Source: Epiperipatus broadwayi
Lineage: Eukaryota > Onychophora > Udeonychophora > Euonychophora > Peripatidae
Length of the DNA stretch: 64,000 nucleotides
NCBI GenBank assembly: GCA_028023455.1
Contig: JAQFVV010006836.1
Span: forward strand, 243,596-307,595
Direction of reading: 5' to 3'
In this document: positions 1-10,325 of the stretch, piece by piece
Layout of the letters: the number at the start of each line of letters is the position of its first letter
Position numbering within the stretch: position 1 is the first letter of the stretch
Made by a program: the position numbers and the translations under genes
Notes under the pieces: generated by a model
What the model saw: the letters and a program-made list of their open reading frames with translations, nothing else
Database searches by the model: none
What the model was told of the DNA's origin: nothing

Positions 1-450
1 TTAATAAATCTGTATTTGAGTTATTACATAGTAGAGATGTCTGCCCAACCTTTGTATATGTATTAAATGGATTATGTCCTGTACATGAGGGGTCAGATTG
101 ACTTTAGGTCATCATGGATGTGACAAGAATCTCAGCCTCAGGTTGATCTTTGAGCGTACCATCATCAGATTTTCAATTGGATGGACAGTTGAAGAGTTGG
201 AGTGTGGAGTGGATTGAAGCCTGTCCATTAAAGTATGCAAATTGGCTATCTTAATATATATCTGAGCACTTATTGCATATATGTGTAGAGATGATAATTT
301 GGACCAACTGATGATAGCTAGTTTAGCATGGAATACATATATTGGTGATTATTTATCTTTTTGACATATATGTGTTCAAGTGTATTAGTGTTATGAGATA
401 GAGTGGAGAGTGGTGGTTCATGTGAAAGTCTGTGCTCATATACCCTATAT
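1..450 (+). repeat. Family A dispersed repeat, copy A1
   Basis: This stretch matches, in order, the segments at 17.94-18.19 kb, 28.38-28.77 kb (opposite strand), 37.14-37.76 kb and 61.2-61.9 kb. Shared landmarks are GAAGAGTTGGA near 190, GGCTATCTTAATATA near 244 and GGTGATTATTTATC near 344. A hammerhead-like motif lies at 303-346: stem I ACCAA/TTGGT, CTGATGA, a GCTA-GTT-TAGC hairpin, but GGAA in place of GAAA, so this copy is probably inactive. The start includes a CTGCCCA block that joins monomers in other copies, so the unit may be tandem and continue to the left of the window. No protein is encoded. Confidence 0.85.
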
Positions 451-2863
451 ATTGAATGCTATTTTGATTTTTTTTTTTTTTACCTCTAATAGCGTTAAAT
501 TAATTAGTACTCTTGTTTTTTACCCTCGGTCTAGAAATAAACTTTTTATTTTTTTAATATACATGTGTATATATAATGCATGTGTATCTATATTGTAACG
601 GTCAGAATTGTCTATCTCACTAACACATTGCAGAATTCAAACCCCAGACACGAAACTGAACATTCTAGGAGGGGTTGCCTTTTAGATATACTAAGTTCGA
701 ATCTAAAGCCCAAATTTCACAGCGCCATCTATGTGACAACGCATCTGATGCCACTACTAGTATGACCTTTGACCAGTGCCTGGTGGTCAGGGAGAAACAA
801 AAGACTCTAGAAGTTTGGGTGGCTAATGGATTTACAAAAGAAATGCAGAAAATATATATATAGACTGAGACAGTGATAGGAATCAAATAAAATAAGAGAT
901 CAAATTTAGTTTTAAATAATTTCACACAATTTATTTATATAAATATATATATAATGCCACTGTCTGCTTATATGAGACAGGGATGCGTATTAAATAATTG
1001 TTGGCATTATATTTCAATAAATGACAAAAAGGTTTTAAAACAAAGTGATATATTCTATTCCTCGGGCTAATAGCATTACGAAAATGTGCTTGACGAGATA
1101 GGAACATGTGCGAGGTGCTTTGAGTAAGTATACAAGTTTAAGAAAATATTTGAAATTAAGTGTTCTAAAATATTCATTGATTTCGAGGTTAGCATGGACA
1201 AAAGCTTGCTAAGCAACAAAGTGGGACTGTGATCAAAGCATTTATTTGAGAATAGTAATAATAAAGTTACATTGGGAGGTCAGTATTGTTGATAATGAAT
1301 TTATTAAAGTTGGAGGGTGTGACACATTTAAGTCACGGATGCTTTGTAAAATAAATATAAAATAAAATAATATTGAAGATCCGGAATAATTACGGAGGGC
1401 ATCTCGCCGCTAACCCGTAGGAAAGTATTTTGACAAACAGCCGAAACTTGGTGACTGTGTGACGATTGCGTTTAATTCCCAGGGGTGTCATTTGGGGCAC
1501 CCTCTGCCTGGAAACCGCAAGCGTGGAGAGAACGGCATTAGCCGTGTAAAGAATCCTTGGAAAATAAAACAAAGTGGTCTCAACAACCAATTCATGTACC
1601 AGCAATACGAGACTAGTGTATATAAAAACATACTAAATGGGTTTTACTCGGATTAAGAGAAATGCCAAATCAAATTCCTCGAAATTCATTTAAAAGGGTC
1701 CACACATTCTTGACGTCAATGATGAACTTTATAATTAAAGTAGAACATGGTAATGTAAATAGGAAAATGCATGCTTGCGGGTTTGAAAAGTAAGTATAGA
1801 TTTATATACGCAATCATGCATTTGGGGACACATTTAAATCATTGACTTTGCACATATTCTTATATTAGATTAAAATCAATAACATGTAGATTTTAAACTA
1901 TGTGATTATATTACATTAAAGAAAAGAATCACCCTCGAATGAGTGATTTGCAATATAATAAATTGGAAAATTATAAATTTAAAATATGCCTTAATAGCGG
2001 CGTCTTACTTTCAATAGAGGGAATAGTTCACTCGGTCAAAGACAATTCTGACACATTATCATAATAAAATAAAAGAAAGCTTTATAAATAGAAAATATTA
2101 ACCCAAGGATAGAGCAAAACTGTTGATTATATTATATTAACACGTTAAAGAAATACATAATGAAGTTATGTGAAATATAAGGAAAATAATTTTAAATAGC
2201 TATAGCATGTTAGTTATCACAAGAGCTCTTGGGTTAATTTAGGTTACCTCTGGAGACGCATTTGCAGGTAGATGTTCGGCAGGTTTTAAAATTCAGCAAC
2301 AAAAATCTGGAATGTTCATATTTTTGACAGCAGTAGTAGCAGTTCGGGGGTCCGTGTGATAACTTCCGATGGTATGGAGCAGCGGCTGGCTATTCCGAGG
2401 GGACATAGCCATCTTAACGCCTCTACTCGGACATGTCAAGGTTAGCAAATTATTAGAATAGAACACAGAATGATTTCTCTTAGACACATTAGAATAAAAA
2501 ACAACTAACTGGAGAACAAAAGAAAAACCTTTTTATAGTGGAATTTAACAATAGAACTGCCCTGGAGCATTACAAAAATATCGGACTTATCAGCTGTAAT
2601 TAAATCATTGGAATATCTAAAGGAATTCAACATTAATTAATTTCTTTTGTTAATTTCCCTGTCGACATTCGAATTACAAACTAGATTTAGTTAAAAATTA
2701 CTGTTATTAATTAAAGAAAACCTTAAGTGGACATCTGCTGTTTTTAGATAAACTTATACAACATTTACTAATTAAACTATTGTCCCTCATTGATTTTAAC
2801 AGAAATATTTGGAATAACTTTTATTAAATTAAAGAAAATGATTTTACTTTTTAAATTGCAATA
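451..2863. other. Unassigned AT-rich DNA
   Basis: No convincing gene, tRNA or repeat was recognised here. Short open frames at 1390-1656 and 2293-2487 show no motif and no bias, and overlap on both strands. The stretch at 1,385-1,600 is richer in G and C than its surroundings but matches nothing I know. Confidence 0.5.
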
Positions 2864-3047
2864 TTTGAATCTATTTACTAAAAGAATATTTACTAAATGA
2901 ATTTTATTTTAAATCAAAATATATTACGACGGTAATATATTTGCAAACAGATTCATTTGAATCTATTTACTAAAAGAATATTTACTAAATGAATTTTATT
3001 TTAAATCAAAATATATTACGACGGTAATATATTTGCAAACAGATTCA
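2864..3047. repeat. Perfect 92-bp tandem duplication
   Basis: Bases 2864-2955 are repeated exactly at 2956-3047. Each unit contains the near-palindrome ATATTACGACGGTAATAT. No mismatch between the copies was seen, which points to a recent slippage or replication event, or an assembly duplicate. Confidence 0.95.
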
Positions 3048-3699
3048 AACAAAATAACTAACAATTTATAATTTTGATATGTTTTAAAATGGATATCATA
3101 GTGTGTGCGCAATTATGACTTATATAACTTACTTTTTAATAAATGTAAATTATGTGAACAAATACATAATTCATAATATTTTATTTTATTTGGGAATAAG
3201 TTATATATATAATACGAGAATTGTACTCGTGGTTTAAAATTAGGTGGGATTTTCGGTATATAAGTGTATTGCAGACACACTACGATAGATTGGGGTTCAA
3301 ACTAAGGTATGAGGGTAGGAAGTAGGTGAGAAAAGGTGAAACAAAGATCTGCAAAGCAGACCTTACTGTTTCAATATATACATACCTTTATTTAAATATT
3401 TAAACAAATAACTGCATGATTTACCATATTGTTTATTTTCTTTTTCTAGAATCATTTACTGAAGTTCAATGAGAATTCTTAATATACATGCATATATGTG
3501 TCAGTAACAGAAAAAGCTAGACAATATTTATAGATAAAAAGATAGATCGATCTTTTAACTTCAGAGAAATTGCCTTAACAATAAGATTCTATTCCTTATG
3601 TTTTTGCTGTTATCATGTGAATTATACTTAGAAACTACTTAACTATTGCAATTTATGGTATATTATTTAAAGTAATATGTATATGAAAAATAGTAAATC

Positions 3700-3829
3700 A
3701 AAGTTTAACTATGTTTATAGAATTATCATCATCAAGTATACTTTCGATGCATTCACATCATATTCACAGTTATTCTAGGGGAAAAAAAACCCTTTGCTGG
3801 TATGAATACTATTTGTTCTCTGGTTCTTA
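3700..3829 (-). repeat. Family Y coding-like repeat, 3' part (split copy)
   Basis: On the minus strand this matches 9565-9690: both read AACCAGAGAACAAATAG and end near a run coding AATAAACAT. The copy continues at 5191-5410 once the 1.36 kb insertion at 3830-5190 is removed. Function is unknown. Confidence 0.75.
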
Positions 3830-5193
3830 CACTGGGCAACAATTTTTTTTTCATTTTCTGTTGCATGAGGTTTTCGAATTTTTTCTATATATTTCTGCAT
3901 CACTGATTCCAAATCTGATATCTGTGTTTTGGTGCATGCTCTAGTTTTTATGTAAATTTAATTTTTTTTTGTTACAGTTAATGGCATCCATTGGTTTTCA
4001 AATTGTAGTTAAAGGGCAATGACTCTTGGATTGAACATAACCACAAGGCAATTAATGTTTTACAAACATCATTTTTACATAATTGTAGTTGTTTTTAGAT
4101 GTAAAAAATTATTTTCTGATAAAAACACCCTCTTATTTTGTTTTTAGGTTGAATTATGGCTTTTTTGAAAAAGCATAAATGTAAAAATAGTCCTGACACC
4201 TTCTGTTATATATGTAACTGTTACACACTTCAATGTCAAAGGGGCAATATTTCATCTTTTGTGGCATGTGCATATATTGCCTATTTTCAAGTTCCCCTTG
4301 GTAATCAGGACAAGAATTGGGCTCCTCATATTGTGTGTCATAATTGTGAGAAAATGCTTTGTGATTGGACAAAAGGAAATTGCAAAGGAATGCCTTTTGG
4401 TATTTCCATGATTTAGTATGAATCTAAGGACCACAGCAATGATTGTTATTTCTGTCTGATCCATACAAAGGGCATCGACAAGAAAAAAATGAAATATGAT
4501 CACATATCCTAATATTTCTTCAGCAATATGCCCTACCCCACACTCTGAGACAATCCTGGTTCCAGTTTTCAATGGTTTCATTTCTTCGAAGGACAAAGAA
4601 AGTGAACATGGTGATTAAGTGTATTTTGATAAGATGCATGAGGAAATGGTTATAGAATCTGAAGGGTCTTCTTCTGATGCCAAGCAGTCATTAACCCTCA
4701 GCAGTTTAGCCAATCAAAATTGAATGACTTAGTAAGAGATTTGGGCCTATCAAAGAAAGCAACTGAGTTAATAGTTTCCAGGCTTCAAGAAAAGAATTTA
4801 TTTCACTGGTCAACTAAAGTATCCCATTTTTGCCTGAATAGAGTTTAAATAAGTTTTCCACAAATTTTATGATTAAAAATCGTGTTTTAATGTGTTCTTT
4901 TTCGAAATTGTAGACAAATTCTGATGCAATCCTATCTTTTAGTGTATTAGTGTATTTACTGCATTATATAAATTATTATATTTTCACAAAGATGATGCCC
5001 AAGAAGACATTCTACTTCATTATGTTAAACTAAATGTTGAAAATTTTACAATAAGATGAAAACCTAAAATCTTGAATTGCAAAAAACCTGTAGCTTACAG
5101 AGAAAAACTAATGCCAGATTTGAGATCAGCACACTTGAATTAAGTAAGAACAATGTTTTTGTGGATGCACCAAAAATTTTGTTTCCAGTGTTA
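3827..5193 (+). mobile_element. CACTGG-ended DNA transposon with TTA target duplication
   Basis: The element occupies 3830-5190. The left end reads CACTGGGCAACAATTTTTTT and the right end, on the minus strand, CACTGGAAACAAAATTTTT, an imperfect terminal inverted repeat. TTA flanks both ends (3827-3829 and 5191-5193). Removing the insert and one TTA restores a continuous family Y copy that aligns with 9377-9690, so the boundaries are supported by an empty-site comparison inside the window. CACTG ends with 3-bp duplications resemble the CACTA/EnSpm-Chapaev group, but no transposase is visible, so the class is tentative. The internal broken gene at 4156-4860 is annotated separately. Confidence 0.8.
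4156..4860 (+). pseudogene. Broken cysteine-rich gene carried by the CACTGG element
   Basis: The first frame runs from a methionine at 4156 to a stop at 4414-4416. It contains two CxxC-type pairs (CYICNCYTLQC and CHNCEKMLC), which look like a zinc-binding module, and WAPHIVC. The same frame continues past the stop with DCYFCLIHTKG, meets another stop near 4509, and goes on with a proline-rich block. After a frame change it resumes with LNDLVRDLGLSKK and SRLQEKNLFHW near 4720-4810. This layout recalls a large family of uncharacterised proteins repeated in insect, cnidarian and other invertebrate genomes, which I know from memory only. At least two stops and one frameshift show it is dead. It sits inside a transposon, so spread by transposition is likely. 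Confidence 0.7.
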
Positions 5194-5410
5194 TTTAATC
5201 ATTTTTTTGTAATGAACCATGCCTTTTTGATTTTGTGTTTGTGATCAGTTCTTTTTTTACACATTTGTTTAACATAACATGGATCAAAAACAGAGACATG
5301 TTTCCTTTCATGATTGTAAAAGACCAATGTATTAATGGCATTGGACTTTGTTTTTAACTTTTTATACATCAGAGAATACTGCATCATTCTTGTTTTAAGG
5401 TTAGCCTTTG
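5191..5410 (-). repeat. Family Y coding-like repeat, 5' part
   Basis: A 62-codon open frame on the minus strand (5199-5387) closely resembles the plus-strand frame at 9377-9568: both begin with methionine-glutamine, share SLMYKK, and carry a VKQMCKK/IKIMCEE block followed by a lysine-rich end. Similarity at the protein level between two copies suggests an old coding element. No known domain was recognised. Confidence 0.7.
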
Positions 5411-5424
5411 TTTCATCATAGTAT

Positions 5425-5815
5425 ATTGTAACAGATCAAATATACTAACCTTTGTCATATCTCCACTGGTTTGGGTGGCATTTGTAACAGATTGGATATG
5501 ACAGGATCATGATAGAGTGATCCTGTTTAATTAGACCCTGGAAATTGTGGTGCCATTTATAACAGATCGAAAATGTGCAATGGGAAATAATAACTCTAAT
5601 ATAGCCTGAATAAAAATATAGCCCAGTCATTGGTCACCCTATGTACCAGAATAAAAATGAGCCCTGAAGTTGGACATCATTTGTAACTGAATAAAATGTA
5701 AATTAAAGAAAAATAATTTTAATTTTATAATGTCTGTAAATAATAGTATGGTTCGTAACAGAATAAATATGATATATGAAGCTAAACAAATGCTAATCAA
5801 TAAATAATCATTCAG
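5425..5815. repeat. Decayed ~40-bp minisatellite
   Basis: A motif of the form TTTGTAACAGAATAAAAATG recurs in degraded form. GAATAAA-type cores lie near 5490, 5529, 5567, 5608, 5649, 5690, 5761 and 5800, mostly 38-41 bp apart. Related but more scattered cores occur near 6043 and 6678. Confidence 0.6.
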
Positions 5816-8680
5816 TATTTAAAATAATTATTTATTTAATCACATATCTTTTTTTAACTATACCAAAACAAACAATGATGAATCTTTATGATAGAATCAT
5901 GAATTCAAATAGCATCAAAATTATCATTTCAAATACCCTAAATGTAAACTTTACTTAAAATAAATTAAAAAAAAAGCAATTAAATCAAATATCATACACT
6001 CAAAACCATGATATATGCTTAAAATAGATTTCACTTATAACAGAATAAAAACAATAATAACTCATTAAACAACTAAACTCTAATATACCTAACTAATCAA
6101 ACATTGTTTAAAATAATATAAACGTATATTAAAATTTGACATTGCTTGTATCTAAATAAAATAGTTCATGAATGATTGAGATGACAACTTTAATACGTCC
6201 TATAAGTTTATAATATCTATAATATTTAAATAAATGTATGACCTAATAATTAATTTTAAATCCCAATTAAATGAAATAATAAATTATATTAACTCAACCA
6301 TGTTATATTCTTATATTGTTTTTACTCATGCTAATTAAGCTAGTTGTAATAAAATGAAATACTTAATAATGATGTAATATCAATGAACCTATTAGATAAC
6401 CTTAAATCTATAATGTCCAATCATACCAATACATAAAAGAAACAGTAGATTTCTATTGGATATTTATTCAAATAAAATAACTAATCACATCATTTTTTTT
6501 AATTTCATGTAGTTAGATTACTAAAACTATGTTATAACAATCAAGTCATATAACAAAAATTACTAGTATTTACTAGAATCAAATATGAATATTAGAATGT
6601 AATATTTAAAGTGGATTTACAATTTACATCAACTAAATTTAAATATAATCAAAGCAAAATATTCTGATTCATAACAGAATAGAATATATTACTATCAGCT
6701 TTACAATTGAATAAGATTAAGGTTATATTGACTAACTATAAACTGAATACAATATTTATCTGATCAAGAACAATTTAAATAACACAACCAAAGATTTGAC
6801 TATGATTTCCTTTATTTATCTCCAATAAATATTATTTTGTATCTTCACTAATTATCAAATCAATACTAATAAAATTTCTTTTTTAATATGATTGTTACTT
6901 TTAATTAATGAAATAGTTACAATAAGTTTTAATTATTCATTAAATATCAGATAATATCAAATTTAATAATTTATTCCCATACCAAGTTTATACTTAGGAA
7001 GATAATAGCTACTGAATTCATTATAAAGAAAATTATATATATATATATAATCATACCAATACTAAAATTTGATTTCCAAATTATTCTACAGTTATCTTAA
7101 ATAACTTATGTGGTATACTCAGTTTATCTTGTCCCCCTCACATTGCACAACTAAAAAATAATCAGTCATGTTTGTTTGTTTTAAGTTAAATTAAAATGTA
7201 TTAATAAATGAATATCAATTATATAATAAAAATATGTATCTAGTGAATAGATCATAAACAATTAATATATACAACTACAATTCACTTATATGTATGATAA
7301 TTATCAACTGACATTAATTTTATATGTAAATAGGTGATTACAGATCAATCTTCACCTATTGGATACTAACACAAAACACATGTTTATACATCACAAATAT
7401 GTTGTGGAACATTACACTTTCCAAAATACAAGACTTCAAGTTATATTTTCTTTTTATACTTCATATAAAAATGTAGTTAATCAAAATAATAATAAAAAAT
7501 ATATAAAAATGAATCTACTTATTTGTTGATATAAATTTAAGAGAACAAAATAAATAAATACTTATTACAATAATTTTTTTAAAACTCCTAATGTAAGTGA
7601 TATACCTGAAATTAATTTATAATCACTGAATAAAAATGTATATTTCAAATTAAAATAATAGTTATGCTGCACAATATAAGTTTAAAGTTAGGAAAATGTA
7701 ACTCTCTTATATTTAGGTATGTGAATGGATTACTATTTAACCTAAAATTACATACTACTTATCAATAAATACTATGTATTTTAAATGAAGAGTAACAAAC
7801 AAAAAATCTGTAGCAATAATAATGATAAACATAAACATATGATTTGAATGAGTTTTAAATATGGTATTTCTAGCATATCATCAGTTCTAATGTCTATATC
7901 AAACCACAACCCAATAGTATATCATTGTTCCAAAGAATATATAAATATTCAAGCACATTTTGTTGATTTTAATATTTTGTATATATATCCAGATTAATCT
8001 TTCAAATAATCATTGGTTTATATGATGTTACAATCGCACAAATACTAGTTTGTATTCACGATGATATAGATAAATATCCTTTTATGAGCAAATATTTATC
8101 TCAAAATATTATGAATGAATAGATGCTAGCTTTATTCAGAATGATATAATGGAAAATTAACCAATTCATATCTTAGATAAAATGTTAATCCAATAAACAC
8201 CAGCAGTTGAATATGATTCCTGTACACATTTTGACATTGCTAGTATTTATATATTATTTTCAAAATATAGGTAACATCCATTTTAAAGGATAGAAATATT
8301 CAGATGTTTTATAATGCAATGAGATATTTTCAGTTACTTTTCATTTTTATAATAAATTGTCACACCTCATAAATCTTTGACAAGCTGCCTAGTTCATGTG
8401 CAAATAATATTACTTTTTACCCCTGCATTTTGTTCAGTTGACTTTATTAACTTTTAAAATAAATAAAAGAAATGTAAAGAAATTTAGATCTGCTTCTATT
8501 GAAAGTAAAATAGGAGAGTTTTTTTATTGATTCAGTTCTACTCCATTTATATCATGGAAAATTATAGTAGCACTCCAAGTTAATCCTGGTCAATTTTAAG
8601 CAGCATCTCTCTAATAAAAACTGTACAACAAATAAAAATAAATGTTTTTAAAATTATTATATACAAGAATAATTTATAAA
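5816..8680. other. Very AT-rich DNA without recognised features
   Basis: This stretch is dominated by short A and T runs. A few isolated matches to the 40-bp minisatellite core suggest that it may be an older, eroded continuation of that array. No gene was found. Confidence 0.4.
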
Positions 8681-8807
8681 CAATGAGGATTGCCAATTCC
8701 TCAACAAGCTTTGTGTTAAATGCTTAGCCAGAGAAAGCATTTAAAATATGCTTTCTCTGGCTAAGCATTTAACACAAAGCTTGTTGAGGAATTGGCAATC
8801 CTCATTG
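8681..8807. repeat. Perfect 60-bp inverted repeat hairpin
   Basis: The left arm 8681-8740 and the right arm 8748-8807 are exact reverse complements, separated by the 7-base spacer TTAAAAT. I compared both arms base by base. Neither arm resembles another repeat in the window. The whole can fold into one long hairpin in RNA or a cruciform in DNA. Confidence 0.95.
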
Positions 8808-9320
8808 GTTATAACTTAAAAGCTTAAGAGAATTGGGTCATGTGATCTATGACTCATATTTTGACTAAGAATAATTTATGTTTCACAATCCAAATACTAT
8901 TTTTCATTCTAACATAAATTAAACAATCTACACTATATTTTGAATATATTACACTGGAAATATATTTTTATACATATTTCCTTAGTAAAATATCATACAA
9001 GTAAAAGGGCAAATGTATTTGAAATATGAAACATTTAATTGTATTGTTTTACTTTATTAATGTGACTGCAGTAACAAATGAGAAACATATTATAACAAAG
9101 AATAATAATTTTATCCAGATTATATGTTTTATTATTCATATATCTCTTTTCTTTTCTAAAATAAATAAAATCAATTTATTATCTTACACAACACAATTAA
9201 TAATAAACAATATTTTATCAATATTATTGTCACCATAGCAACACAGTTCAAAGCTTTATAAGTTTGGATATTCACCATCAAAATCAAACAACAAAAAAAT
9301 ATGACTGACATTTTACCACA
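8808..9320. other. AT-rich spacer
   Basis: No supported feature. The 70-codon frame at 9026-9238 is rich in isoleucine, asparagine and leucine, as expected by chance from AT-rich DNA. Confidence 0.4.
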
Positions 9321-9695
9321 TACTGAAACTGATTTCAAATTTCAGTAGGTACAATATATGTGGACAATCCTTTTGGATGCAACATTCTCTGATGTATAAA
9401 AAATCACTGACAAAATATGATGCCACTAAAACATTGGTCGTTTACAAGCATAAAAGGAAATATGGCCATAGCTTTGATTCAAGTTGTATTAAAATAATGT
9501 GTGAAGAGAAAAATGATAACAAGTACAGAATTAAAGAGGTATGGTTATTGCAAAAAATGAATACATAATGAACCAGAGAACAAATAGTATTCAAATCAGC
9601 AACAAGTATTTTCTTTTCAGCAGAATTATCATGAATATGATTTGAAAGCATTGAAAGTATACTTGAAGATAATAATCCAATAAACATATTTAATC
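9321..9695 (+). repeat. Family Y coding-like repeat, uninterrupted copy
   Basis: This is the reference copy for family Y. The open frame 9377-9568 encodes a short basic peptide with SLMYKK and IMCEEKND blocks. The following AACCAGAGAACAAATAG and the stretch to 9690 match, reversed, 3700-3829. A fragment also occurs at 56.5-56.8 kb. No function is recognised. Confidence 0.75.
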
Positions 9696-9714
9696 TCTAA
9701 TTTAGTATTTCTAT

Positions 9715-9995
9715 TTATTAAAATAGGCAAAACTCTCCATACAGTAGTGCCACTCAGTGCTAGACAAGAGTAATCAATGGATGCCAGAAGGTTTGTGCAT
9801 AAAATCCTACCTAGTGCATACTCATCCAATATTCCCAGACCAGTTTCTGGCCTTTGTCAGTGAGAAGCCTTGGATCCGAGAGCACTGCACCTAGTTCTTA
9901 GAATCTAATGAAATCCTTCAGCAGTCACCTTTTATCTCTACTTAACGACAAAACTATGAGAATAAAATTGAAAACACAATAATTTTTAATTTAAG
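9715..9995 (+). repeat. Family B repeat, single copy
   Basis: The copy begins near AGGCAAAACTCTCCATACAG, contains AATCAATGGATGCCAGAAGG, and extends to GAAAACACA near 9980. The minus-strand hammerhead-like core at about 9837-9859 is damaged: CTGACAA replaces CTGANGA and the stem II loop is shortened. It is useful because it shows the full internal sequence of a monomer. Confidence 0.85.
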
Positions 9996-10104
9996 CTCAT
10001 TAGCTTATATAGTCATATAGGTCTGAACTTATTCAGTACTCATACATTTTGGTATCTTTGATTCTTTAAAAACCATAGCCACTACTATCTTATTAGGCAG
10101 GATT

Positions 10105-10325
10105 GGTATTAAACCATCAAACATCATGTAATCACCACTTCCTATGCTTGCTCATAACTGTTATTAAAACAGGCAAAACTCTCCATACAGTAGTGACACT
10201 CAGTGAAAGCCAGAGTAATCAATGGATGCCAGAAGGCTTATGCATAAAATCCCTATCTAGTTCCTACTCATTCAATATCCCCAGACTAGTTTTTGGCTTG
10301 TGGCATAATGTCTTGATAAAATATC
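10105..10325 (+). repeat. Family B repeat, 3'-truncated copy
   Basis: The 5' part (AAACATCATGTAATCACCA, then AACAGGCAAAACTCTCC and AATCAATGGATGCCAGAAGG) is present. The copy stops inside the region that is the ribozyme-like core in other members, after CTTGTGGC. Confidence 0.8.
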
